Source of the DNA: Pseudomonas sp. S31
Lineage (GTDB): Bacteria; Pseudomonadota; Gammaproteobacteria; Pseudomonadales; Pseudomonadaceae
NCBI RefSeq assembly: GCF_016648105.1
Contig: NZ_JACVVE010000009.1
Span: 1 to 64,000 of the forward strand
Direction: 5' to 3'
DNA length: 64,000 nt
The notes beneath the pieces are model-generated. The model had not been told where the DNA came from. It did not search any database and was given only the letters and a program-made list of their open reading frames with translations. Each line of letters begins with the position of its first letter. The stretch's first letter is position 1. A program made the position numbers and the translations under genes. Shown piece after piece: positions 1-8,917 of this stretch.

Positions 1-51
1 CCCCCCCCCCTTCCGCGCGCCGGCCTCCTCTCCCCCCCCCCCCCCCCCCCC
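1..51. other. C-homopolymer low-complexity end
   Basis: The window opens with ten C, a short GC-rich stretch, and then an uninterrupted run of about twenty C (32-51). Nothing coding is visible. Such a run is unusual for a Pseudomonas chromosome and is most simply explained as low-quality sequence or a contig end. Confidence 0.7.
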
Positions 52-74
52 GCCACAACTCTCAAGCGCACACA

Positions 75-95
75 GGGGGCCAACATCCGGCCCCC
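75..95 (-). terminator. GC hairpin after the porin gene
   Basis: GGGGGCC (75-81) pairs with GGCCCCC (89-95) around a 7-base loop, just past the stop codon of the minus-strand porin gene. There is no T-run, so it may end or protect the transcript rather than be a classical intrinsic terminator. Confidence 0.4.
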
Positions 96-106
96 ATGAT
101 GCCGAC

Positions 107-1444
107 TTAGAAAATATTCAACGGATAATCGACGATCACGCGCAGTTCGTCGTTGTCCTTGGTCGCATCGGCCGCCGAGTAGCCCTGGCCACCACGGTGG
201 GTGGCGTAGCGCACCTGCACCGCCAGGTCCTTCAGGTCGCCTTCCTGGAACACGTACTTGACGTCCAGGTCGCGTTCCCAGTGCGTGGCGTTCTTGCCTT
301 CGGGGTTGTAGTAGTACTTGTAGCTGTCGTTGTTCTGGTCGGCCTTGGTCAGGTCGGCCTTACCGCGCGAGTACGACAGCGACGTGGTCAGGCCGGGGAT
401 ACCCAGGCCGGCGAAGTTGTAGTCGTACTGCAACTTCCACGAGCGTTCGTTCGGAGCGTTGAAGTCCGAGTACATGCGTGAGTTGTCCAGGTACACGCTA
501 TCGCCCTGGTTGATGTAGTCGAACGGCGTGTCGCCATTGACCCGCTGATAGGCGGCAGTGACGCTGTGGTAACCGGCGTTGACCGTGAAGTGCACGCTGT
601 AGGTGTTGTTGTCGATCTTGCCGAGCAGTGCCTGGCCGGTGTCCTGGGTGTGGTAGAAGTGCACGCCCGGGTTGAGGCTGACCAGGTCGTTGACCACGTA
701 GGTGTAGTCGAAGTCGGCGTAGTACTGGTTCCAGATGTCCTTGAGTTCGGACGCGTACAGGTTGGCGGTGATGTTCTCGGTGCCGCTCCACGACAGACCG
801 GCCCAGTTCAGGTGCTTGCTCTTGGCGTTGCCTTGCAGCAGGCCGTAGAAGGTGTCGATACGGCGGTGACCGCTCTGGTTGTACGGCTTGGTGAAGCTGA
901 CCTGGCCACCTTCGAGCATCAGCCCGTCGATGCTGTTGTTGGTCAGGCTGAAGCCACGGAAGGTCTGCGGCAGCATGCGCGTCTCACCGCCGGCGATCAC
1001 CGGATTGGTGAGGAACAGGTCACCGGCCTTGAGTTCGGTGTCGAAGGCCTTGACCTTGACTGCAGCACCTGCGGTAGAGAACGAGTGGGGCGCGGCGCCC
1101 AGTTCGTCTTCGTTCTTCTGGTGGATCGGCAGGATGCTGCTGCCCGCGTGGCCGCCACCGCCATCGAGCTTCAAGCCCAGCATGGCGTGGGCGTCGAGGC
1201 CGAAGCCGACGGTGCCCGGGGTGTAGCCGGACTCGAAGCGCAGCACGGCACCTTGGCCCCACTCACGGGTGTCGTTCTTGCCGGTGTCGTGGTTGTTGCG
1301 GTTGAAATAGGCGTTGCGCAGATGCAGGTTCAGCGAGGAACCCTCGATGAAGCCCTCTGCCTGGTCTTCATCTGCCTGGGCGGCGAAAGGCATCGTTGCG
1401 GCCAATGCAATGAACAGCGGGGTGAAACGGAACGCGTTAGGCAC
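107..1444 (-). CDS. OprD-family outer membrane porin
   Basis: This 445-residue protein is a predicted 18-stranded outer-membrane channel of the OprD family, which takes up small anionic or amino-acid-like solutes in pseudomonads. The start is a GTG preceded by AAAGGAG. Residues 1-24 form a signal peptide ending in AQA-DE. The mature start ([13 protein letters not shown]) is the family's typical first strand, and the chain ends in the aromatic residue F as outer-membrane barrels do. Length is normal for the family. It appears to be monocistronic. The substrate cannot be read from sequence; OprD, OprQ and OpdP subtypes remain possible. Confidence 0.88.
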   Translation of the reverse strand: MPNAFRFTPLFIALAATMPFAAQADEDQAEGFIEGSSLNLHLRNAYFNRNNHDTGKNDTREWGQGAVLRFESGYTPGTVGFGLDAHAMLGLKLDGGGGHAGSSILPIHQKNEDELGAAPHSFSTAGAAVKVKAFDTELKAGDLFLTNPVIAGGETRMLPQTFRGFSLTNNSIDGLMLEGGQVSFTKPYNQSGHRRIDTFYGLLQGNAKSKHLNWAGLSWSGTENITANLYASELKDIWNQYYADFDYTYVVNDLVSLNPGVHFYHTQDTGQALLGKIDNNTYSVHFTVNAGYHSVTAAYQRVNGDTPFDYINQGDSVYLDNSRMYSDFNAPNERSWKLQYDYNFAGLGIPGLTTSLSYSRGKADLTKADQNNDSYKYYYNPEGKNATHWERDLDVKYVFQEGDLKDLAVQVRYATHRGGQGYSAADATKDNDELRVIVDYPLNIF

Positions 1445-1546
1445 CGGTACTAGCTCCTTTGGTCTGACGTTGTGGCAGTTTTTATTTTTGAATGTGCAAC
1501 TTTCTTATTAGGAACGAAACGCCGGGGCTTAGCGTTACAAGCACAT

Positions 1547-1575
1547 AAAAAAAGCCGCTGATCGGCAGCGGCTTT
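1547..1575 (-). terminator. Intrinsic terminator of the small exported-protein gene
   Basis: AAAGCCGCTG and CAGCGGCTTT form a 10-bp stem (1551-1560 with 1566-1575) with a 5-base loop. On the minus strand this is followed by a T-run, so it ends transcription of the small gene at 1650-1871. Confidence 0.8.
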
Positions 1576-1649
1576 GAAAGGCTAACATACGGGCAGCAAG
1601 GCTGCCCATGGTGTAGCCGAGGGAAATCGGAAACGCTTGCAGGGCAAGA

Positions 1650-1871
1650 TCAGCTGTCGGCATTGGCGCCCTGGCTGGTTTTCGAAACGGTCTGCTCTGC
1701 GGCTTTGGCGGAATCTGCCTTTTGCGCAACAACTTCGCGGGCGTGTTGGTGAACCGCGGCGAGTTCGGCATTGCGGGCAACGAAAGCCTGGGATTCTTCG
1801 GCCATGGCCAGGGGCGACAACAACAGGGAAGACAGAATGAAAACGCTGGCAACACCCATACTGTTGGACAT
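1650..1871 (-). CDS. Small exported protein of unknown function
   Basis: This is a 73-residue protein. The start ATG at 1871 is chosen because AGAAGG lies just upstream and a clear signal peptide begins there, with a hydrophobic core and a likely cut after LAMA. The mature part of about 50 residues is polar, Ala/Gln/Ser-rich and predicted helical (VARNAELAAVHQHAREV). There is no cysteine or known motif. It has its own terminator and stands alone between the porin and the sensor kinase. I do not recognise the family; it is probably a small periplasmic protein. Confidence 0.65.
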   Translation of the reverse strand: MSNSMGVASVFILSSLLLSPLAMAEESQAFVARNAELAAVHQHAREVVAQKADSAKAAEQTVSKTSQGANADS

Positions 1872-2027
1872 TTGTTTCTTACCTTCTTGCGATGCAAGTG
1901 CTATGAGGACAGAGCCTAAGTTAGTCGCTTCGGTCTGCTGGAAACAGCCCCCACGGCGATAAGCACTGTTGCGCAAAAGGTAACGATCAGGCGGCTAAAT
2001 AGCAGCTAAATGTAGGAAAAGCCCGTG

Positions 2028-3425
2028 CTAGAGCCTTTGACCTTGGCTGGGCAGGCGCAGGCCGAAGGTATTGGCGCCGCCTTCGCTGTGCACGAACACC
2101 TCGCCACCGTGCATCAGGGCGATGGCCTTGACGATCGCCAGCCCCAGGCCATGGTTGCCGCCACCGCTGTTGCTGCGCGCGGCATCCACCCGGTAGAAGC
2201 GCTCGAACAGCAGTGGCAGGTGCGCGGCGTCGATGGCCGGCCCAGGGTTGCTCACGGCGATGCTGACCTGCCCGTCGCCGGCTTCGATGCGTACCTCGAT
2301 CATCCGGCCCGGCGCGGTGTGCTGCACGGCGTTGTTCAGCAGGTTGATCAGCGCCCGGCGCAACTGCGCCGTCTCGATCGGCGCCTGGGCATCGCCACTC
2401 ACGCTTACGCTGACCTGGGCATCCTCGAGGATGAAGTCCAGGTAGTCGAGGGTGGTGGCGACTTCCTCGGCCAGCGAGGCCTGGGTCAGCGCGGTGGCCT
2501 TGCTGCCCTGGTCGGCACTGGCCAGGAACAGCATGTCGTTGATGATGCTGCGCAGGCGCTCGAGTTCTTCCAGGTTCGATTGCAGTACCTCGAAGTAGTG
2601 CTCGGCGCTGCGACCACGGGTGAGGGCGACCTGGGTCTGGCCGATCAGGTTGGTCAGCGGCGAGCGCAGTTCATGGGCGACGTCGGCGTTGAATGCCTCC
2701 AGCCGCGAATAGGCCTGGCTGACCCGGTCGAGCGCGGCATTGAAGGCGCCGGCGAACTGCGCCAGTTCCGGTGCCAGGTTCACGGTTTGCAGGCGGCCGT
2801 CCAGGCGTGGCGGCGCCAGCGCCTGGGCCTCGTTGGACAGCGCCAGCAGCGGGCGCAGGCCGATGCGCGCGACCCAGTAGCCGAGCACCGAGGCCAGCAG
2901 CACGCCGAGTACCGCCAGGCCGACGATGGCCACCAGCAGGCTGTGTTGCGCCTGCCAGAAGGTCTCGGTGTCGATGCCGATCAGAAACCGCACCGCGGGG
3001 CGCTGGCCCAACGCCGGCAGCTCGCTGACCAGCACCTTGTACGGATAGGGATGCTCGGGCAGGTACAGGTCGCGCATGCCCTCGGCGCCTTTGGCGAAGG
3101 CACGTACCAGCGCGCTGGGATGGCCGTATTCGAAGTCCGGGTCGCTGCCGACCACCCAGAAACGGATGCGCTTGTCCTCTTCGCTGAGCAGGTTCAGCTT
3201 GTTGTAGATCTTCGCCCAGTGATCTGGCGTGCCGAAGCGGTTGAGGGTGGATTCGAGCACGCTGAAGCGCGCGTCCAGCTCGGCCGCCGGCAGCAGGTCG
3301 AGGCTGCGGTCGACCTGGCGATACAACGCCGAGCCGATCAACACGAACACCCCCAGCGCCACCAGGATGAACAGCGCCGACAGGCGCAGGGCGATGGAGT
3401 TAACCGGCACGGTTTTCCAGGACAT
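2028..3425 (-). CDS. Heavy-metal-type sensor histidine kinase (CusS/CzcS-like)
   Basis: This is a 465-residue membrane sensor kinase, probably controlling the upstream efflux genes. One transmembrane helix lies at about 12-34 and a second at about 163-185, with a periplasmic sensor region between them. HAMP, dimerisation and ATPase domains follow. The H-box is ADVAHELRSPLTNL with phospho-acceptor His251. The N-box (INLLNNAVQH) and the glycine boxes are intact. The layout and H-box are those of the heavy-metal sensor kinase family. It overlaps the 3' end of the response-regulator gene by 26 bases; a GTG at 3410 is an alternative start. The inducer is unknown. Confidence 0.88.
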   Translation of the reverse strand: MSWKTVPVNSIALRLSALFILVALGVFVLIGSALYRQVDRSLDLLPAAELDARFSVLESTLNRFGTPDHWAKIYNKLNLLSEEDKRIRFWVVGSDPDFEYGHPSALVRAFAKGAEGMRDLYLPEHPYPYKVLVSELPALGQRPAVRFLIGIDTETFWQAQHSLLVAIVGLAVLGVLLASVLGYWVARIGLRPLLALSNEAQALAPPRLDGRLQTVNLAPELAQFAGAFNAALDRVSQAYSRLEAFNADVAHELRSPLTNLIGQTQVALTRGRSAEHYFEVLQSNLEELERLRSIINDMLFLASADQGSKATALTQASLAEEVATTLDYLDFILEDAQVSVSVSGDAQAPIETAQLRRALINLLNNAVQHTAPGRMIEVRIEAGDGQVSIAVSNPGPAIDAAHLPLLFERFYRVDAARSNSGGGNHGLGLAIVKAIALMHGGEVFVHSEGGANTFGLRLPSQGQRL

Positions 3426-4074
3426 AGCCCATGCCTCGGATGGTGTGCAGCAGCTTGTTGTCGAACGGCCCGTCGAGCTTGGCGCGCAGGCGTTTGATCG
3501 CCACCTCGACGACATTGGCGTCGCTGTCGAAGTTGATGTCCCAGACCAGCTCGGCGATGGCGGTCTTGGACAAGATCTCGCCCTGGCGCCGGGCCAGCAC
3601 GCTGAGCAGCGAGAACTCCTTGGCGGTCAGCTCCAGGCGCTGGCCGGCACGGCTGGCCTTGCGCGCCATGAGGTCGATCCACAGGTCGCCGACCTGGATC
3701 TGCAGCGGCTCGTGGGCGCTGCTGCGACGGGTCAGGGCCTGCAGGCGAGCGACCAGTTCGAGGAAGGAAAACGGCTTGCCCAGGTAGTCGTCGGCGCCTT
3801 CGCGCAGGCCATGGATGCGGTCTTCGACGCGCTCGCGGGCGGTGAGCATGATCACCGGCGTCTGTTTGCGCGCACGCACGGCGCGCAACACGCCATAGCC
3901 ATCCAGGCCAGGCAACATCACATCCAGCACGATCACCGCGTAGTCGCCCTCCAGCGCCAGGTGCAGGCCATCGATGCCGTCCCGGGCGAGGTCAACGGTG
4001 AAACCCTGCTCGCTCAGGCCGCGGTGCAGGTAGTCGGCGGTTTTTTCTTCGTCTTCGATGATCAGCACACGCAT
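3400..4074 (-). CDS. OmpR-family response regulator (CopR/CzcR-like)
   Basis: This 224-residue DNA-binding regulator has a receiver domain at about 1-115 (acidic pair E7/D8, phospho-acceptor Asp51 in VIVLDVMLPG, Lys in the GKPF motif). A winged-helix output domain covers about 125-222 and ends in the typical TIRGMGYVLE. It lies 9 bp after the RND gene and overlaps the kinase gene, so pump and two-component system form one unit. By family it should activate this operon. TGAC direct repeats upstream of the fusion-protein gene are candidate sites. Confidence 0.9.
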   Translation of the reverse strand: MRVLIIEDEEKTADYLHRGLSEQGFTVDLARDGIDGLHLALEGDYAVIVLDVMLPGLDGYGVLRAVRARKQTPVIMLTARERVEDRIHGLREGADDYLGKPFSFLELVARLQALTRRSSAHEPLQIQVGDLWIDLMARKASRAGQRLELTAKEFSLLSVLARRQGEILSKTAIAELVWDINFDSDANVVEVAIKRLRAKLDGPFDNKLLHTIRGMGYVLENRAG

Positions 4075-4083
4075 GGCTTGCTC

Positions 4084-7000
4084 TCAACTGGCACTGGGCG
4101 CGGCCGCTGGGGCGGCCTGGCGGCGATGGAACAGGCGTTCCAGGGCCAAGTATATGACCGGGGTGGTGAACAGCGTCAGCGCCTGGCTCACCAGCAGCCC
4201 GCCAACCACGGCGATACCCAGCGGCTGGCGCAGCTCGGCGCCGGTGCCGAAGCCGAACATCAGCGGCACCGCGCCGAGCAGGGCGGCCAGGGTGGTCATG
4301 ATGATCGGCCGGAAGCGAGTCAGGCACGCCTGGTGGATCGCCTGCTCGGGCGTCAGGCCTTGGTGACGCTGGGCTTCGAGGGCGAAATCGATCAGCAGGA
4401 TGCCGTTCTTCTTGACGATGCCGATCAGCAGCACCACGCCGATCAGGCCCATGATGCTGAAGTCCTGGCCCATGGCCCAGAGCAGGATCAACGCGCCAAG
4501 GCCCGCCGAGGGGAGGGTGGAGATGATCGTCAGCGGGTGCACGAAGCTCTCGTAGAGCACACCGAGGATGATGTACACCGCTACCAGCGCAGCGAGGATC
4601 AGCCACGGCTGGCTCGACAGCGAACTCTGGAAGGCCTGGGCCGCGCCCTGGAAGTTGCCGCTGATCGAGTCGGGCATGCCCAGTTCACGCTGGGTGCGGT
4701 CGAGGATCTGCACCGCATCGCCCAGGGCCACGCCGGGCGCCAGGTTGAACGACAGGTTGGCGGCCGGGAACAGCCCGTCGTGGCTGATCGACAGCGGCCC
4801 GGTGCTGGGCGGGGCGACGTGTGCCACCGCTGACAGCGGGACCATTTCGTTGGTCAGCGGCGAGCGCAGGTAGAAGAAGTTCAGGCTCTCGGCCTTGCCG
4901 CGCTGTTGGGCGTCGAGTTCGAGGATGACCTTGTACTGGTTGGTCTCGGTCTGGAATTCGCTGATCTGCCGCTGGCCGAAGGCGTCGTACAGCGCCTGGT
5001 CGACGTCGGTGGTGGTCAGGCCGAAGCGCGCGGCAGCCTGGCGATCGATGTCGATCCGGGTGACGCTCGCCCCCAGCTGCAGGTCGTTGGACAGGTCGCG
5101 AAACGCTGGGTTTTCCCGCAGGCGCTCGGTCAGGCGCTGGGTCCACAGGTTCAACGCCGCGCCGTCGTTGCTCTTGAGCACGTACTGGTACTGGGTGCGC
5201 GAGGGCCCGGAGCTGAGGTTGATATCCTGGCCGGCGCGCATGTACAGCACCACGCCCGGCACCTGGGCGAGCTTGGGCCGCAATCGGTCGATCAGCTCGC
5301 TGGCCGAGACGTCGCGATCGCCGCGTGGCTTGAGGGCAATCCAGAAGCGCCCGGTGGCGATGGTCTGGTTGCTGCCGGTCACGCCCACGGAATGCGAGAA
5401 GGCGCGCACGGCGGGGTCGGCTTCGATGATCTTGGCCAGCGCCAGATGCTTCTCGATCATGGCGGGGTAGGAGATGTCCGCCGCCGCTTCGGTGGTGCCC
5501 AGGATGAAACCGGTGTCTTGCAGGGGGAAGAACCCCTTGGGGATGGCCACGTAGCCGACCACGGCCAGGGCCAAGGTCAGGCCGAACACGCCAAGGGTCA
5601 GGCGCTGGTGGGCAAGGGCGCGGTCCAGGCCCTTTTCGTACCAGCGCACCAGGCGCTCGCCCAAGCCTCCGTGGTGCCCGCTGGGCGGGCGGCGCATGAA
5701 CAGCGCGCACAGGGTCGGCGCCAGGGTCAGCGAGACCACCACCGAGATCAGGATGGTGGCCGTGGCGGTCAGGGCGAACTCCTTGAACAGCCGGCCGACC
5801 ACCCCGCCCATGAACAGCAACGGGATGAACGCGGCGATCAGCGAGAAACTGATCGACACCACGGTGAAGCCGATCTCGCCGGCACCCTTGAGCGCTGCGG
5901 TGCGGCTGTCGTCGCCGGCCTCCAGGTGGCGGTGGATGTTCTCCACCACGACGATGGCATCGTCCACCACGAAGCCCACGGCGATGACGATGGCCACGAG
6001 GGTCAGGTTGTTGAGGCTGAAGCCCAGCACGTACATCAGGGCGCAACTGGCGATCAGCGACACCCCGAGCACGCTGGAGACCACCAGCGTGGCCGACCAC
6101 TGGCGCAGGAACAGCGCCATCACCCCGATCACCAGGGCCACGGCGATCATCAGGGTCAGTTCCACCTCGTGCAGCGAGGCACGGATGGTCTGGGTACGGT
6201 CTTGCAGCACCGAGACCTCGACCGACGCGGGGAGCATCTGCTGGAGCTTGGGCAAGGCAGCCAGGACCCGGTCCACGGTGTCGACGATGTTGGCGCCGGG
6301 CTGGCGGAACACCACCAGGTTGAGCCCGGGCTTCTCGCCCGACCATGACTTGACGTAGGCGTTCTCGGCACCATCGATCACCTTGGCGACATCCTGCAGG
6401 TGCACCGGCGCGCCGTCCCGGTACGAGACGATCAGCCGGGCGTAGTCCTCGGGGTGGAAAAGCTGGTCGTTGGCGGCGATGGTCGACACGCTATGCTCGC
6501 CGTACAGCGCGCCCTTGGCCAGGTTGAGGCTGGTCTGCTGGATGGCCAGGCGCAGGTCGGCCAGGGTCAGGCCGATGGCGGCGAGTTTCTCCGGCTGGGC
6601 CTGGACGCGGATCGCCGGGCGCAACTGGCCGGTGATGTTGATCAGACCGACCCCTTCGATCTGGCTCAACTGGCGCGCCAGCAGGGTCTCGGCGTAGTCG
6701 CTGAGGTCGTTGCCGGGCATCTGCTCGGAACTGACGGTGAGCACCAGCACCGGGCTATCGGCCGGGTTGACCTTGCGCCAGGTCGGCGGGTTGGGCAGGT
6801 CCTGGGGCAGGCGGGCGGTGGCGGTGTTGATCGCCGCCTGGACTTCCTGGGCGGCGGTGTCGATGTTCTTGTCGAGGGTGAACTGCAGGATCAGGGTGGT
6901 CGAACCCAGCGCGCTGCTGCTGGTCATCTGGGTCATGCCGGGAATGGCACTGAACTGCACTTCCAGCGGGGTGGCCACCGACGAGGCCATGGTCTCGGGG

Positions 7001-7176
7001 CTGGCGCCAGGCAGTTGGGCGGTGACCTGGATGGTCGGAAAGTCCGCCTCAGGCAGCGGTGCCACCGGCAGCCGCGGGAAAGCGATGGCACCGAGCAGGA
7101 CCAGGGCGAAGGTCAGCAGCAAGGTGGCGATCGGGTGATCGATGCACCAGGCCGAAACACCGTTGCGCGTGTTCAT
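4084..7176 (-). CDS. RND efflux transporter, inner-membrane subunit (HAE-1, MdtB/MdtC-like)
   Basis: This 1030-residue proton-driven pump belongs to the AcrB/MdtBC superfamily. It opens with the usual short cytoplasmic segment and TM1 (SAWCIDHPIATLLLTFALVL). It carries the docking-porter repeats and the TM4 proton-relay motif GFVVDDAIVVVENI, with the two adjacent Asp residues typical of drug-type RND pumps. Length is normal. Its ATG overlaps the stop of the fusion-protein gene. The substrate is unknown: the transporter looks HAE-1 (organic compounds), while the linked kinase is of the heavy-metal class. No outer-membrane channel gene is linked, so it must borrow a TolC/OprM-type channel. Confidence 0.92.
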   Translation of the reverse strand: MNTRNGVSAWCIDHPIATLLLTFALVLLGAIAFPRLPVAPLPEADFPTIQVTAQLPGASPETMASSVATPLEVQFSAIPGMTQMTSSSALGSTTLILQFTLDKNIDTAAQEVQAAINTATARLPQDLPNPPTWRKVNPADSPVLVLTVSSEQMPGNDLSDYAETLLARQLSQIEGVGLINITGQLRPAIRVQAQPEKLAAIGLTLADLRLAIQQTSLNLAKGALYGEHSVSTIAANDQLFHPEDYARLIVSYRDGAPVHLQDVAKVIDGAENAYVKSWSGEKPGLNLVVFRQPGANIVDTVDRVLAALPKLQQMLPASVEVSVLQDRTQTIRASLHEVELTLMIAVALVIGVMALFLRQWSATLVVSSVLGVSLIASCALMYVLGFSLNNLTLVAIVIAVGFVVDDAIVVVENIHRHLEAGDDSRTAALKGAGEIGFTVVSISFSLIAAFIPLLFMGGVVGRLFKEFALTATATILISVVVSLTLAPTLCALFMRRPPSGHHGGLGERLVRWYEKGLDRALAHQRLTLGVFGLTLALAVVGYVAIPKGFFPLQDTGFILGTTEAAADISYPAMIEKHLALAKIIEADPAVRAFSHSVGVTGSNQTIATGRFWIALKPRGDRDVSASELIDRLRPKLAQVPGVVLYMRAGQDINLSSGPSRTQYQYVLKSNDGAALNLWTQRLTERLRENPAFRDLSNDLQLGASVTRIDIDRQAAARFGLTTTDVDQALYDAFGQRQISEFQTETNQYKVILELDAQQRGKAESLNFFYLRSPLTNEMVPLSAVAHVAPPSTGPLSISHDGLFPAANLSFNLAPGVALGDAVQILDRTQRELGMPDSISGNFQGAAQAFQSSLSSQPWLILAALVAVYIILGVLYESFVHPLTIISTLPSAGLGALILLWAMGQDFSIMGLIGVVLLIGIVKKNGILLIDFALEAQRHQGLTPEQAIHQACLTRFRPIIMTTLAALLGAVPLMFGFGTGAELRQPLGIAVVGGLLVSQALTLFTTPVIYLALERLFHRRQAAPAAAPSAS

Positions 7177-8336
7177 GGCAGGCTCCGGCGGTCGGCCACA
7201 TCCGCGGCGGGTGGCGCGCCGGGGGTGACCTCCACGCGTGCGCCCGGCTTGAGCCGCGACTGGCCGTCGACGACCAGGCGCTCACCGGGCTCGACCCCGG
7301 CAATCACGTTCAGGCCACTGTCCTGGTACAGCACCTTGACCGGCACGCTGGTGACCTTGTCGCCGTCCAAGCGGTAGACGAAGTGCCCTTCGGCGCCCCG
7401 TTGCACCACGGGCGGCGGCACCACCAGGGCGTTTTCCTGGATGGCGGTGCGCAGGCGGATGGTGACCAACTGGCCCGGCCAGAGGTGGCCAGCCTTGTTG
7501 TCGAACTCGGCCTTGACCCGCACCGTGCCGGTGTTGGCCGAGACCTGGTTGTCGATCAGCGCCAGGTGGCCCTCGCCGAGCAGGTTGCGTTCGCCATCGG
7601 CGTCCATGTAGGCCTCCACCAGGGCCGGCGTCGGCGCGGCGAGCAAGCCTTGCAAGGTGGGCAGCATCTGTTGCGGCAGGGCGAATTCGACGGCGATCGG
7701 GTCGATCTGGGTAACGCTGAACAACCCTTGGGTATCGCTGGTGCGCACCAGGTTGCCGGGATCGACATTGCGGATGCCGACCCGCCCGGTGACCGGCGAG
7801 CGGATCTGCGTGTACGACAGTTGCACCTGGGCGTTGGCGATGGCCGCCTGGTTGCCCTTGACCGTGGCCTGCAGCTGGTTGACCAGCGCTTGCTGCTGGT
7901 CGAGGGTCTGCTTCGACACGCCGTTGTCGGTACTCAGCAGGCGGTAGCGCTTGAGATCGACCCCGGCCACCTGGAGCTGCGCCTGGCTCTGGCCCAGTTG
8001 CGCCTGCGCCTGGTCGAGCTGGGCGCGTATCGCCCGGTCGTCGAGGGTAGCGAGCAGGTCGCCGGCCTTCACCCATTGGCCTTCCTTGACCAGCACCTGG
8101 GTCAGCACGCCTTCGACCTGGGGCCGAATCTCGACGCTGTGCAACGATTGCACCGAGCCGATGGCGCTGGCGAAACGGGGCACGTCCTGCTGCACGACGC
8201 TGACCACTCGCACCGGTACGGCGGCCTGGGCATGGCTGGCCGGGGGGCTTTGGCGCAAGCCGAACCAGGCAGCCAGGAGCAACAGGGCCAGCAGTGCTGC
8301 GCCGGCGAGGAACAGGGAACGGGTGCGAAGGCGCAT
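7173..8336 (-). CDS. RND efflux periplasmic adaptor (MdtA-like)
   Basis: This 387-residue membrane fusion protein bridges the pump and an outer-membrane channel. An N-terminal membrane anchor (about 8-26) is followed by a barrel-sandwich half (VEIRPQVEGVLTQVLVKEGQWVKAGDLLATLD). Next come a coiled-coil hairpin rich in Gln/Ala/Leu, the second sandwich half (SPVTGRVGIRNVDPGNLV) and a beta-barrel. It is the first gene of the four-gene efflux unit and overlaps the transporter gene by ATGA. Confidence 0.92.
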   Translation of the reverse strand: MRLRTRSLFLAGAALLALLLLAAWFGLRQSPPASHAQAAVPVRVVSVVQQDVPRFASAIGSVQSLHSVEIRPQVEGVLTQVLVKEGQWVKAGDLLATLDDRAIRAQLDQAQAQLGQSQAQLQVAGVDLKRYRLLSTDNGVSKQTLDQQQALVNQLQATVKGNQAAIANAQVQLSYTQIRSPVTGRVGIRNVDPGNLVRTSDTQGLFSVTQIDPIAVEFALPQQMLPTLQGLLAAPTPALVEAYMDADGERNLLGEGHLALIDNQVSANTGTVRVKAEFDNKAGHLWPGQLVTIRLRTAIQENALVVPPPVVQRGAEGHFVYRLDGDKVTSVPVKVLYQDSGLNVIAGVEPGERLVVDGQSRLKPGARVEVTPGAPPAADVADRRSLP

Positions 8337-8402
8337 CGTGGCGGGGACCTTGGCCAGGGTAGGGAATAGTCAGGTTATAGCGCCCGAACCGGGTCGCCAG
8401 CG

Positions 8403-8428
8403 TGACGTCAGGCTGACAGCGCTGACAG
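8403..8428. promoter_or_regulatory. TGAC direct repeats, candidate response-regulator site
   Basis: Three TGAC cores (8403, 8414, 8423) are spaced 11 and 9 bases apart, 65-95 bases upstream of the fusion-protein start. OmpR-family regulators commonly bind direct repeats about one helical turn apart. The assignment to the linked regulator is inference. Confidence 0.35.
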
Positions 8429-8470
8429 TTTCGCCGCGGCAGTGGCCAATTGCCAATGACTGCGCCTTGC

Positions 8471-8782
8471 CTATTTGCCCCCTGGGCTCCACTCGCTGAC
8501 CGCAGCCTGAGCCTTGTCACGGTTGTACAGGCACAGCTCGGTGCCGCGCTGGCCATTCATGTGCTTCTGCGGATAGACCCCTTCGATCAACAGCGCGCTG
8601 ATGCCGACCTGGTCGTCGAACTCGGCGAGCTTGCTGAGCACATAGGGGGCTTTGAGCTGGCTGGCGTGGAGGCAGGCATCGACGACTTTCTTGCGGTAGT
8701 CGTCCCAGGCCTGGCTGCTGGAGGCCTGCGCGACACCGCTGAACAAAGCGCAGGACATCAGGAGAGTGCTGAGAAACTTCAT
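8471..8782 (-). CDS. Small secreted protein of unknown function
   Basis: This 103-residue protein has a signal peptide (MKFLSTLLMSCALFSGVAQA) and a mature part of about 83 residues with two cysteines (one near the start in DACLHAS, one in TELCLYN) that could form a disulphide. The ATG at 8782 is preferred over an in-frame TTG 15 bases upstream because GGAA precedes it. The mature segment is mixed helical/strand, with no known motif. It sits alone between the efflux operon's promoter and cheV. The function is unknown. Confidence 0.7.
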   Translation of the reverse strand: MKFLSTLLMSCALFSGVAQASSSQAWDDYRKKVVDACLHASQLKAPYVLSKLAEFDDQVGISALLIEGVYPQKHMNGQRGTELCLYNRDKAQAAVSEWSPGGK

Positions 8783-8893
8783 ACACAATTCCGGCAAAAA
8801 ACATGCGAGGGGCGCGAATTATGCCCGAGACACCCCTGGCACGGGGCCAGGGAGTTTGTCGCTGAATATAACAGCGGCTGGGCAGGGGCCTCA

Positions 8894-8911
8894 CCTGTCA
8901 ATTATGACAGG
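8894..8911. terminator. Short inverted repeat after cheV
   Basis: CCTGTCA (8894-8900) and TGACAGG (8905-8911) form a 7-bp stem with a 4-base loop, right behind the cheV stop codon. No clear T-run follows, so a role as transcript end is only plausible. Confidence 0.35.
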
Positions 8912-8917
8912 GGGCGC

